NCBI GenBank assembly: GCA_034422115.1
Contig: DAOUJW010000015.1
Span: 1 to 64,000, forward strand
DNA from: DAOUJW01 sp034422115
Lineage (GTDB): Bacteria > Chloroflexota > Dehalococcoidia > Lucifugimonadales > UBA2985
Length of the DNA: 64,000 bases
Direction: 5' to 3'
Positions 1 to 8,120 of this stretch are shown here, piece after piece. Made by a program: the position numbers and the translations under genes. Below the pieces are notes generated by a model. The model saw nothing but the letters and a program-made list of their open reading frames with translations, made no database searches and was not told where the DNA came from. Every line of letters starts with the position of its first letter. The stretch's first letter is position 1.

Positions 1-70
1 AGGGTGTGAGCGGGAGCTTCAAGGCTGTTTTTGCCCGCTCAAATGGTTCGACAGGCTCACCATGAGCGGG
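1..70. repeat. Dispersed palindromic repeat, family A (partial copy)
   Basis: Positions 34-70 form a hairpin arm that opens with CCCGCTCA and closes with TGAGCGGG around a TTCGACAGGCTCACC core. The end of the partner arm (GTGAGCGGG) is visible at 6-14. The same two-arm design occurs at 28857-28951, 49226-49317 and 50387-50478, with a single arm at 7947-7983. Confidence 0.85.
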
Positions 71-138
71 CAAGAGGCGGGGTTCACTTCAGGAATTGCC
101 ATTACCAACACACAGGGAATTCCTGACGCTTGCGTGAG

Positions 139-185
139 TTGACAAATGTTACATCTCTGATGTGAAATGCACACCAAATGTAACA
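139..185 (+). promoter_or_regulatory. Upstream region of the DUF4349 gene with an 8-bp inverted repeat
   Basis: A TTGACA hexamer lies at 139-144. TGTTACAT (147-154) and its exact reverse complement ATGTAACA (178-185) flank 23 bases. This could be an operator for the gene starting at 265, but no convincing -10 sits at the right distance from the TTGACA, so the promoter assignment is weak. Confidence 0.3.
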
Positions 186-264
186 CAATTGTAGTCTGTA
201 TCGTACACGCCTCCTTGTCACACTGGAGTCGTCCACAACGGACAGAAAGAAGGGAGGCAATGAT

Positions 265-1875
265 ATGGAACGCATTATCAAGACAACCGGTATAGCCTGC
301 GTGGTGTTGCTGCTGGTCCTGCTCGCGGCGTGCGCTGCAGATGAATCAGGTCCTCTGCAGTCCATTGATGCTGCTGATGCAGATGCACTACAAGAGGACG
401 CAACGTGGATGGGCGTAGATCTTGGCCCCACACCTGCGCCGCAGGCCACTCCCGCAATGATGATGGAGGCGGACTCCCAGGACTCGGCTCCCGTCAGCGA
501 CATGAAGGTGCAGCCGTCGCTCCCGGCCCAGGAGCGCATCATCGTGCACACGGCGTTCATGTCCCTGGTCACCGAGGACGTAGCCAACACCATAGGCCGG
601 GTGGGAGACCTGGCCGACCGGCTTGGCGGCTGGGTGGTGAGCTCGGAGCGCACGTCAAAGCACAACGGCTCCATCGCCGTCAGGGTGCCCGCCGCGTCCC
701 TGGACGAGGCCCTTAACCGGATAGGGGAGATGGCCGAGGTGGAGGCGCGCACCATCACCAGCCAGGACGTGACCGACGAGTACGTGGACAGCCAGTCGCG
801 GCTGGTCAGCATGAGGGCCACGGAGCAGCGGCTGCTCTCCTTCCTGGAGCAGGCCCAGAGCGTGGAGGACGCCCTGAATGTGCAGAGGGAACTTGCTGAT
901 CTCCAGCTTCGGATAGAGGAGACCCAGGGACGTCTGAACTTCCTGTCCCAGACGGCGGCCTTCTCTCTCATAGAGGTCAGCCTGAGACTGGCCCCCCAGA
1001 CCCTGGCCGTGAACGCCGGAGAGGACACATCGGCGCGGGTGGGCCAGGCCGTGAAGTTCCGGGCTTCATTCGTCGCGCCGCAAGACATAGATCACTACAC
1101 CTACGTGTGGGACTTCGGCGACGGGACGTCGGCCTTCGGCAGCGGCACCATCCCGACCCAGAGCGGTGAGCGGCTGACGGCCACCATCACCCACAGCTAC
1201 ATCGAAGACCTGGACTCGGAGTACATAGCCACCATCACGCTTGAGGGGACCGGAGAGGGCGGCATAGCAGAGGGGTCGGACTCCCTTGAGGTGGCCGTGA
1301 GGCGCGTGCCCACCATTTCAGTGTTCGCGGGTGAGAGCCGGACGGTGGAGGAGGGCGCGACCACGGAGTACAGCGCATCCTTCACAAGGCCAGGGGAGCT
1401 TTGGGACTACCAGTACCAGTGGGACTTCGGCGACGGCTCTCCCACGGTCACGGGCAGCCCGGAGGAGGGAAGCACTAGGATAGAGACGGAGCACGCCTTT
1501 GCCGACCACCGTCCCTTCTCGTACACGGCGGTGCTGACGGTCAGCGCCATGAGCGACGGCGGCGAGGTGTCCGGCTCAGACACCATTGAGGTGCATGTTA
1601 CGGAGGCCGAACGCTACCTGGTAGGCGGATGGGACGTGGGCGCAACCTTCAAATCGGCTGTGCGGGCGCTCTCGACCCTTGTCAGGGAGCTTGTGAGGCT
1701 GTCCATATGGCTGGTGGTCTTCCTGCCGGTCATCGCCGTGGGCATGGGCGCGCTCCTGCTGCTGCGCCGCTTCCTGAACAGGCTTGACCCGTCTATCAGC
1801 CGCCGCAGGTTTGACAGGGAGGTCATAGAGCCGTCCCAGGAGGAGACTACTGAGGAACCGCCGGCGCGGGAGTAG
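265..1875 (+). CDS. DUF4349 lipoprotein with two PKD domains and a C-terminal membrane segment
   Basis: A 536-residue envelope protein. The N-terminus is a lipoprotein signal ending in LLAAC. Residues about 90-250 match the DUF4349 pattern: a conserved HTAFMSL-type opening, a TSQDVTDEYVD-like stretch, then a coiled coil of the QRELADLQLRIEETQGRL type. Two PKD-like beta domains follow (roughly 255-345 and 350-445), each with the WDFGDG signature. A hydrophobic helix near 475-500 precedes a basic tail. DUF4349 proteins usually run straight from coiled coil to membrane helix, so the PKD pair looks like an insertion that adds an adhesive or spacer module. A GGGAGG ribosome site lies 7 bases before the ATG. 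The precise function of DUF4349 is unknown. It stands alone, with ftsY 150 bases downstream. Confidence 0.85.
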   Translation: MERIIKTTGIACVVLLLVLLAACAADESGPLQSIDAADADALQEDATWMGVDLGPTPAPQATPAMMMEADSQDSAPVSDMKVQPSLPAQERIIVHTAFMSLVTEDVANTIGRVGDLADRLGGWVVSSERTSKHNGSIAVRVPAASLDEALNRIGEMAEVEARTITSQDVTDEYVDSQSRLVSMRATEQRLLSFLEQAQSVEDALNVQRELADLQLRIEETQGRLNFLSQTAAFSLIEVSLRLAPQTLAVNAGEDTSARVGQAVKFRASFVAPQDIDHYTYVWDFGDGTSAFGSGTIPTQSGERLTATITHSYIEDLDSEYIATITLEGTGEGGIAEGSDSLEVAVRRVPTISVFAGESRTVEEGATTEYSASFTRPGELWDYQYQWDFGDGSPTVTGSPEEGSTRIETEHAFADHRPFSYTAVLTVSAMSDGGEVSGSDTIEVHVTEAERYLVGGWDVGATFKSAVRALSTLVRELVRLSIWLVVFLPVIAVGMGALLLLRRFLNRLDPSISRRRFDREVIEPSQEETTEEPPARE

Positions 1876-1884
1876 GGTGGAGGT

Positions 1885-1964
1885 CACCCCTTCTCTGACT
1901 CTCCCCCCTTCAGGAGGAGAGGAATCCCTTCCCCCGCTCTGCGGGGGAAGGTCAGGATGGGGGC
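1885..1964. repeat. Dispersed palindromic repeat, family E
   Basis: A C-rich/G-rich palindrome between the DUF4349 gene and ftsY. It contains CTTCCCCCGCTCTGCGGGGG followed by AAGGTCAGGATGGGGG. Related copies lie at 4678-4720 and 60255-60298 (both inside coding sequence) and at 60641-60711. Confidence 0.75.
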
Positions 1965-1988
1965 ATCAGAAAGACGCCTCGGCCCGCG

Positions 1989-2017
1989 TTGCTACCGCCA
2001 TATGCCCGTGCTATGAT
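1989..2017 (+). promoter_or_regulatory. ftsY promoter candidate, near-leaderless
   Basis: TTGCTA (1989-1994), 17 bases, TATGAT (2012-2017). The ATG of ftsY begins only 8 bases after the -10, so the transcript would have little or no 5' leader. This agrees with the lack of a ribosome site. Confidence 0.5.
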
Positions 2018-2025
2018 GAATTCAA

Positions 2026-2970
2026 ATGTTCAGCAGGCTGCTTGGTAGGCGAGAGAAGGTCCAGGAGGGCCTGAAGAAGAGCCGGGAGTCCTGGTTCTCC
2101 CGCATGGTGCAGATCGTCCAGCGACGCCAGCTGGACGAGGCCCTGTGGGAGGAGCTTGAGGAGCTTCTAATATCCGCCGACGTGGGCGTCGCCACGTCAA
2201 TGAGCCTCATTGAGCGGGTCAGGGAGGAGGCATCGTCCCGGAACCTGAAGGAGGCGGAGGAGGTGGTTGACCTGCTGAAGTCTGAGCTTGTTGCCATGCT
2301 GACGGCCGCGGATGGTGCAGGCAGCCGTGAGCAGCCGCTCGCTGCGGGCCAGCCCAGGGTGATCCTGGCCATAGGCGTCAATGGGGTGGGGAAGACAACC
2401 AGCATCGCCAAGCTGGCCCACTATCTGACAGAGCAGGGGAACAAAGTCCTGCTGGCCGCTTCCGACACCTTCCGGGCGGGGGCCATCGAGCAGCTTCAGA
2501 CGTGGGGCGGACGGCTCGGCGTCGACGTCATCGCGCACAGGGCGGGCGGCGACCCCGCGGCCATTGCCTACGACGCCCTTGAAGCCGCCAGAGCGCGGGG
2601 CATGGACATCGTCATAGTCGACACCGCCGGAAGGCTCCACACCAAGCAGAACCTGATGGAGGAGATGAAGAAGATCTCCCGGGTGCTGGCCCGCCTGGAC
2701 CCCGCCGCGCCCCACGAGACCATTCTGGTGCTGGACGCCACGACGGGGCAGAACGGGCTTGCGCAGGCCCGCTCATTCACGGAGGCGATGGGGTGCACTG
2801 GGGTGTTCCTGGCAAAGCTGGACGGCACCGCCAAGGGCGGGACGGTGGTCGCCATTGTCCAGGAGCTTGGGCTGCCGGTGCTCTTCATCGGCACAGGCGA
2901 GGGTGTGGAGGACATGGCTCCCTTCCACCCGGCAGAGTTCGTGGAGGAGCTGTTCTCTCCCGTCAGCTAA
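2026..2970 (+). CDS. ftsY: Signal recognition particle receptor FtsY
   Basis: A 314-residue GTPase that docks SRP-ribosome complexes at the cytoplasmic membrane for co-translational insertion of membrane proteins. The short basic N-terminus (MFSRLLGRREKVQEGLKK) replaces the long acidic A domain of E. coli FtsY. It is followed by the helical N domain and the G domain with G1 GVNGVGKTT (about residue 119), SDTFRAGA, DTAGR, the TTGQN motif and TKLDGTAKGG (here AKLDGTAKGG). Length and motif order match compact NG-type FtsY proteins. The start was chosen because it follows directly on a -10 box and supplies the expected amphipathic helix. It appears monocistronic, with only repeats for 300 bases downstream. 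Confidence 0.97.
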   Translation: MFSRLLGRREKVQEGLKKSRESWFSRMVQIVQRRQLDEALWEELEELLISADVGVATSMSLIERVREEASSRNLKEAEEVVDLLKSELVAMLTAADGAGSREQPLAAGQPRVILAIGVNGVGKTTSIAKLAHYLTEQGNKVLLAASDTFRAGAIEQLQTWGGRLGVDVIAHRAGGDPAAIAYDALEAARARGMDIVIVDTAGRLHTKQNLMEEMKKISRVLARLDPAAPHETILVLDATTGQNGLAQARSFTEAMGCTGVFLAKLDGTAKGGTVVAIVQELGLPVLFIGTGEGVEDMAPFHPAEFVEELFSPVS

Positions 2971-3023
2971 GAGAGCTTTGCGTAACTGGCAACGAAGCTC
3001 CACTTCCTGTCATTTCCGTTCTC

Positions 3024-3209
3024 ACGGGAATCCATCCCTCTTTGCCACAGGAGTCCTGGATTCCGGCTTCCGCCGGAATGACAGAGAAGCGCTCCAACTG
3101 TCATTCTGAACGGAGCATAGCGGAGTGAAGAATCCAAAGTCTCCGTCCGCAAAGCTACAATGCATTTAATCTACCATCTTGGATTCCTCGCTGCGCTCGG
3201 AATGACAGA
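3024..3209. repeat. Repeat cluster: a family C-like palindrome followed by a complete family B element
   Basis: Fills the 304-base gap after ftsY. Bases 3024-3085 hold an imperfect GGATTCC...GGAATGACAGAG palindrome. Bases 3099-3209 are a two-arm family B element: a left arm beginning TGTCATTCTGAACGGAGC and ending GAATCCAAAG, about 37 bases of spacer, then the inverted right arm ending GGAATGACAGA. Other family B copies: 38542-38652, 45052-45184 and the split copy around 8121-8937. Confidence 0.8.
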
Positions 3210-3274
3210 GGGTGAAGCTTGGGAGCAAGTTGCGCGAAGGCCCCTGAGCTAGAGGGAAATAGGGTACTTACGCC

Positions 3275-5683
3275 GTGGCAAACGCCATCACCTGGCTCCT
3301 GGCCGCAGAGCTTATCGGCCTCATTGCCTTCCCACTGGCATTTGTCCTGCTGCCCGGCCTCAAGGACAGGGGGTACTCCGTAGCCAAGCCCCTGGGCCTC
3401 GTCATGCTGTCCTGGCCCCTCTGGATGCTGGGATCCCTGCGCCTTGTGCCCACCACGCCCCTCACCCTGTGGGCGGCGTTGGGCCTGCTTGCGGCAGTCT
3501 CCGGGTGGATTGCCGTGCGACGGCGCGCTGAGATGCTGGAGTTCGTCCGCCGCGAGAGGCGCGCCATTCTCCTGGCAGAGGGCGTGTTCCTGTTTCTGTA
3601 CGTGATCTGGGTCGCCTACCGCTTCTTCGATCCCTCCATAGACTCCACGGAGAAGCCCATGGACTTCGCCTTTCTCAACGCCTCCATCCTGGCGAGCTAC
3701 TTCCCGCCGGAGGACCCCTGGCTCAGGGGCCACGACCTCCCGTACTACTACTTCGGCTACCTGATGATGGGCAACCTGACGGAGCTGACCTTCATCCCGT
3801 CCCGCATATCCTACAACCTGGCCCTGGCCCTCGTTCCGGCGATGGCGGGCACGGCCGCCTACGGCCTGGTGTACAACCTGGCGCGCTCCCACGGGTCTTC
3901 CGTGTCAAGAGGGATGGGCTTCGCGCTCGTTGCGCCGGCGCTGCTGCTGATGGTGAGCAACCTGCTGGGCGCGCTGGAGTTCATAAGGCTGCGACAGTGG
4001 CTCCCCGCGTCCTTCTGGGAGTGGCTGGCCGTCAAGGACGTCGGCTATCTTGAGACCGCCGCCTGGCGTCCGACGGAGCACCTGTGGTGGTGGCGCAGCA
4101 CGAGGGTCATAGACACCCTCAACGAGCAGGGCGGAAGCCTGGACTACACCATAACCGAGTTCCCCTTCTTCAGCTTCCTCCTGGGCGACCTGCACCCCCA
4201 CGCTATGTCCATCCCCTTTGTACTGCTGTTCGTGGCATTCGGCCTCGGCGTCTTTCTGTCTCCCGCCAAGGTGAGCGCGCGGTGGGTGATTGAGAGGCCG
4301 GGCGTTGTGCTTGCGGCCGGGTTGCTGCTGGGCGCGCTCGCCTTCATCAACGCCTGGGACATCGTCACTTTTGCCGCGCTCTGGGCGGCGCTGCTTGCGC
4401 TCAAGGCCGTCAGGCAACAAGACGAGGGAGCGGAGGGCGCGTGGGCCAACGCTCTGCGCCAGGCGTGGCTGCCCGCCGCGGTGACCCTCTTCCTGGCGAT
4501 AGCGCTGTACCTGCCCTACTACCTGAGCCTGGAGAGCCAGGCAATGGGCGTACTGCCTGTCGGGGAGATAGGCACGCGGCCGGTGCACTTCCTCATCATC
4601 TGGGGCCTGTTCCTGGCGATGCTCCTGCCCTTCCTGCTCAGGCAGATTCCGCCGGTTCTAGGCGGGGGCCGTCCGGGTTCCCCCCATCCCAGCCTTCCCC
4701 CCCAAGAGGGGGAAGGGGATCGCGCCACAAGGGACTTCTGGCCCCGGGCGACCATCGCGCTGGGGGTGGTCTTGGCCCCGCTCTTTGTGTGGGCAACCTG
4801 GCAGCTGGCATGGAGTACCCTCACGTGGTCGACGGACCCCATAGTGGTGGTAGGGGAGCGCTTCCTGAACACCGCGCCCCTGGCCCTGCTGCTCTTCGTG
4901 ACCCTGTACAGCCTCATCCTGTACGCCGAGTCCGGCAGGTCGTCCGCCGTCGCCTTTGTGCTCTCCCTGGTGTCGCTGGCCCTGCTGCTGCTGCTCGGCC
5001 CTGAGTTCCTGCGCGTGGACGACCTCTTCCACAACCGCATGAACACCATCTTCAAGCTGTACTACCAGGCCTGGACGCTCCTTGCTATCGCTTCCGCCTT
5101 TGGCCTATACTTCTTGAATTCGACAACGCCCCCGTCCGGCAGCGTCTACAAATGGGCGATGCGGGGCTGGTGGGCGCTTGCAGGAGGTCTCTTTCTGGCA
5201 TCGCTCTACTACCCGGTGGAGGCGACCCTGACGAAGGGCGGCAACGGCGGCGAGACGACCCTTGACGGCATCGCCTACATCTCCCGCTCCAGTCCCGGCG
5301 AGTACGCCGCCATCCGGTGGCTGCGGGACAACGCGGAGGAAGGCGAAGGGATTGTGGAGGCCGTTGGGGACAGCTGGAGCCCCTACGGCCGGGTGTCCTC
5401 CAGCACTGGGCTGCCGACCGTCCTGGGCTGGCCGTGGCACGAGCACCAGTGGCGCGGCTCCCGCGAGCCATTCGGGGGCAGGGAGGAGGACGTGAGAGCC
5501 ATCTACACGACTACGGACGCCTCGGAAGCGGCGCGGCTCCTGGAGAAGTACGACGTGCAGTACGTGGTGGCAGGCCCCCGGGAGAGGGCGTCCTACGGCG
5601 CGGCCGGGCTGTCCAAGTTCTCCCAGGTCGGCGAGGCGGTGTTTGAGAGCCAGGACGTGACGATTTACCGTGTATCAGAGTGA
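3275..5683 (+). CDS. DUF2298 (TIGR03662-type) multi-pass membrane protein
   Basis: An 802-residue integral membrane protein with about 15 or more hydrophobic segments. It shows family features such as the DLPYYYFGY stretch, a FxxSFLLGDLHPHAMS-like motif and a C-terminal soluble portion containing AIRWLRDN. The family is shared by Chloroflexota and some archaea and resembles GT-C glycosyltransferase-type membrane enzymes; its substrate is unknown. It starts at GTG. The next gene overlaps or abuts it and belongs to the partner family TIGR03663, so the two are probably co-expressed for surface glycan or lipid-linked sugar work. Residues about 469-482 are encoded by a dispersed palindromic repeat (see 4678-4720) and give an unusual PHPSLPPQEGEG insertion between two membrane segments. 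Confidence 0.85.
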   Translation: MANAITWLLAAELIGLIAFPLAFVLLPGLKDRGYSVAKPLGLVMLSWPLWMLGSLRLVPTTPLTLWAALGLLAAVSGWIAVRRRAEMLEFVRRERRAILLAEGVFLFLYVIWVAYRFFDPSIDSTEKPMDFAFLNASILASYFPPEDPWLRGHDLPYYYFGYLMMGNLTELTFIPSRISYNLALALVPAMAGTAAYGLVYNLARSHGSSVSRGMGFALVAPALLLMVSNLLGALEFIRLRQWLPASFWEWLAVKDVGYLETAAWRPTEHLWWWRSTRVIDTLNEQGGSLDYTITEFPFFSFLLGDLHPHAMSIPFVLLFVAFGLGVFLSPAKVSARWVIERPGVVLAAGLLLGALAFINAWDIVTFAALWAALLALKAVRQQDEGAEGAWANALRQAWLPAAVTLFLAIALYLPYYLSLESQAMGVLPVGEIGTRPVHFLIIWGLFLAMLLPFLLRQIPPVLGGGRPGSPHPSLPPQEGEGDRATRDFWPRATIALGVVLAPLFVWATWQLAWSTLTWSTDPIVVVGERFLNTAPLALLLFVTLYSLILYAESGRSSAVAFVLSLVSLALLLLLGPEFLRVDDLFHNRMNTIFKLYYQAWTLLAIASAFGLYFLNSTTPPSGSVYKWAMRGWWALAGGLFLASLYYPVEATLTKGGNGGETTLDGIAYISRSSPGEYAAIRWLRDNAEEGEGIVEAVGDSWSPYGRVSSSTGLPTVLGWPWHEHQWRGSREPFGGREEDVRAIYTTTDASEAARLLEKYDVQYVVAGPRERASYGAAGLSKFSQVGEAVFESQDVTIYRVSE
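4678..4720 (+). repeat. Family E palindromic repeat inside the DUF2298 gene
   Basis: CCCCCATCCCAGCCTTCC followed by CCCCCAAGAGGGGGAAGG, read in frame as PHPSLPPQEGEG. The same repeat is read in the same orientation and frame in the DUF559 gene (60255-60298) as PHPDLPPQAGEG. No frameshift results. Confidence 0.75.
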
Positions 5684-5693
5684 CACAACAAGT

Positions 5694-7907
5694 ATGAGAG
5701 AGTCAGGCGTCGCCTCCGGGACGGAGCCAGGGGGCGGGCTGCTCTCGCTGCCGGGTTTCCGCTGGGAGATAGCGGCCTACGCGCTCCTGATAGTCGTGAC
5801 CGCGGCCATGCGCTTCTGGGACCTGGGCGGAAGGGCCATCGGCTACGACGAGAGCCTCCACCTGTACTACAGCTACCGCCTGGCGGAGGGGTTCGGCTTC
5901 CAGCACAACCCCCTCTCTCACGGCCCCTTCCTCTACCACGCCACGGGCGCAGCGTTCTTCCTCTTCGGGGACAGCGAGTACACGGGGCGTCTGATGAACG
6001 CCATTTTCGGCACCGCGCTGGTCGTCCTGCCGTACTTCCTCCGCTCGCGCCTGGGCAGGGCAGGGGCCCTGGCGACGGCCGTGCTGCTGGCCTTCTCGCC
6101 AATGATGCTGTTCTACAGCCGCTACTCCCGCAACGACATCTTCATGGCCGTGTGGACTCTGGGGCTTATCGTCCTGCTGTGGCGATACATGGACGAAGGC
6201 AAGCCCCGCTACCTGTACCTGAGCGCCCTGCTTCTCGCCCTGGCCTTTGCCACCAAGGAGACTACCTTCTTCGTCGTGGGCATCCTGGGCATCTACCTGC
6301 TGGTCACGGCGGCGGGGGACTGGGTCTCGTGGCTGCTGCGACGGCCCGCCGCCTCCCGCGCCGTCGTAGACGAGCAGCAAGCGGAGTACCGCTACATACC
6401 AGGCTTCGGGTATGGCTACGGGCGGGCCCGGTCCCGTACCACGCTGGCGATGTTCTCCCGCCCTGGGGCGTTCCTGATAGTGCTGTCCACCCTGTTCCTG
6501 CCCCAGGCCATGGCCATGGTCAGCTGGGTCCAGGGTTGGCTGGAGAGGTTCGGTGTCGTACTGGCCGGCAGCAGTCCGCCGGTGGGCGCTCCCGCCGGGG
6601 ACGTGCTCTTGAGATTCCCGGACGTGTTAGACGTCACCAAGGGCATGGTTCTTGCCGGGCTGCTGGTTTTCGCCGCAGTGTGGTTCTCCACCCTTGTGGG
6701 AATGTCCTGGAACAGGAGCGTCTGGCTGAGATGCGCCGCCGTCTTCTATGGCGTGTGGCTGCTGCTGTACACCACCTTCTTCACCAACTGGGTGGGCGTG
6801 GCAAGCGGGGCATGGCAGTCCCTGGGATACTGGATAGTGCAGCAGGACGTGAACAGGGGAGACCAGCCCTGGTACTACTACTTTGTCATCGCGCCCCTGT
6901 ACGAGACGCTGCCCCTCATCCTCTCCGTGGCGGGAGTGGTGTACTACGCCTTCCGGGGCAACGCCTTCACCAGGTTCCTGTCCTTCTGGCTGATAATAAC
7001 GGTCCTCCTCTACACGTGGGCAGGGGAGAAGATGCCCTGGCTGCTGGTGAGCATTGCGCTGCCGATGATTGTGTTGGCCGGCAAGGTCATTGGGGACATG
7101 ATTTCGGCTGTGCAGTGGCGACGAGTCGTGCGGTCGGGCGGGCTGGTCCTGCTGCCCCTGACGGCGGTTCTGCTGTACCTGGTGGTGAGGCTGGCCCTCT
7201 TCGACATCGAGCGGGGCAGGCTGTTCAACTTCGCCGAGTTCTGGGCCCTGTTCCTGGTCGCGCTGGTGGTGGTGGGGTTCGGGGCGCACCTTGTCCTGAG
7301 GTCGGGAGCGGGCAACGGGCTGCGGATAGTGGCCCTGTCCTTCGCCCTCGTGCTCACGCTGGTGTCCGTCAGGTCGGGCTGGCACGCCAGCTTCCTCAAC
7401 GGCGACTGGCCGGGTGAGATGCTGATGTACGCCCAGGACTCCCGGGAGGTGCCCGGCGTCATTGCCGAGATACAAGAGGTGGCCGATAGAACCGGAGAGG
7501 GCGAAGAGATGCGCCTCACGGTGGACAAGGACATCTACTGGGGGCTCGTCTGGTACATACGGGACTACGAGACCATAGACTACTTCGACGCCGGCACTGC
7601 GACCCAGGAGCCGGAGGGCAGGGTGCTGCTCATCAGCGAGCGCAACGAGGGCAGGATGTCACGGTACGTGGGCAACTACGGCCCCGGCAGGGAGTTCCTG
7701 TACCTGTACTGGCCCGCGGAGGGGTACAAGCCGTGCAGCGACAGGCGGGACGAGCCGTGCCTGGGCCTCAGCGAGGCCGCGAGCAGCATGGTCAGCCGGG
7801 ACAAGTGGCGCGGGTTCCTGGACTACTACATCTATCGCAAGACGGACGGGGACCACCTGTATCACAGGGCCGTTGTCTACTTCCCGAAGGACTACTCAGG
7901 GCCGTGA
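5694..7907 (+). CDS. TIGR03663 / Agl23-like multi-pass membrane protein
   Basis: A membrane protein of about 737 residues with roughly 12 hydrophobic segments and the hallmark N-terminal region MRFWDLGGRAIGYDESLHL followed by HNPLSHGPFLYH. The acidic DES motif after the first membrane helix is typical of GT-C glycosyltransferases (PMT/ArnT fold). The family is called 'flippase activity-associated Agl23' from archaeal work; a direct role here is inference. It continues from the DUF2298 gene. The ATG at 5694 lies just past that gene's stop, while an in-frame GTG at 5670 would overlap it by 14 bases; neither has a clear ribosome site. The C-terminal 150 residues are soluble and probably extracytoplasmic. 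Confidence 0.85.
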   Translation: MRESGVASGTEPGGGLLSLPGFRWEIAAYALLIVVTAAMRFWDLGGRAIGYDESLHLYYSYRLAEGFGFQHNPLSHGPFLYHATGAAFFLFGDSEYTGRLMNAIFGTALVVLPYFLRSRLGRAGALATAVLLAFSPMMLFYSRYSRNDIFMAVWTLGLIVLLWRYMDEGKPRYLYLSALLLALAFATKETTFFVVGILGIYLLVTAAGDWVSWLLRRPAASRAVVDEQQAEYRYIPGFGYGYGRARSRTTLAMFSRPGAFLIVLSTLFLPQAMAMVSWVQGWLERFGVVLAGSSPPVGAPAGDVLLRFPDVLDVTKGMVLAGLLVFAAVWFSTLVGMSWNRSVWLRCAAVFYGVWLLLYTTFFTNWVGVASGAWQSLGYWIVQQDVNRGDQPWYYYFVIAPLYETLPLILSVAGVVYYAFRGNAFTRFLSFWLIITVLLYTWAGEKMPWLLVSIALPMIVLAGKVIGDMISAVQWRRVVRSGGLVLLPLTAVLLYLVVRLALFDIERGRLFNFAEFWALFLVALVVVGFGAHLVLRSGAGNGLRIVALSFALVLTLVSVRSGWHASFLNGDWPGEMLMYAQDSREVPGVIAEIQEVADRTGEGEEMRLTVDKDIYWGLVWYIRDYETIDYFDAGTATQEPEGRVLLISERNEGRMSRYVGNYGPGREFLYLYWPAEGYKPCSDRRDEPCLGLSEAASSMVSRDKWRGFLDYYIYRKTDGDHLYHRAVVYFPKDYSGP

Positions 7908-7946
7908 TTATTCAGGGGAAGGGTAAGATCAGCCTCCGTCAAAGAA

Positions 7947-8090
7947 CCCGCTCACCCTGAGCCTGTCGAAGGGAGTGAGCGGGTATGTTATTCAGCCGCT
8001 CATGGCCTGCCCCGTACCTGATACGGGGTCGGGAGTCCACACCACACCCACCCCACCTGGATTCCCGTTTTCAGAGACCTTTGCTTAACT
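7947..8090. repeat. Family A single arm plus family D repeat
   Basis: Part of the 393-base gap after the Agl23-like gene. Bases 7947-7983 are one family A arm (CCCGCTCACCCTGAGCC ... GTGAGCGGG). Bases about 8007-8090 hold a family D sequence with CCCCGTACCTGATACGGGG and CCACCTGGATTCCCG, which recurs near 45190-45303. No gene is visible here. Confidence 0.65.
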
Positions 8091-8120
8091 TAAGGTATCA
8101 TTTCGCCAGAAGCGCGACGC

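Noticed and set aside
102..1088. Minus-strand 328-codon frame overlapping the DUF4349 gene
   Set aside because: Opposes a gene with a lipobox, DUF4349 and PKD motifs; Ser/Arg/Ala-rich shadow without motifs.
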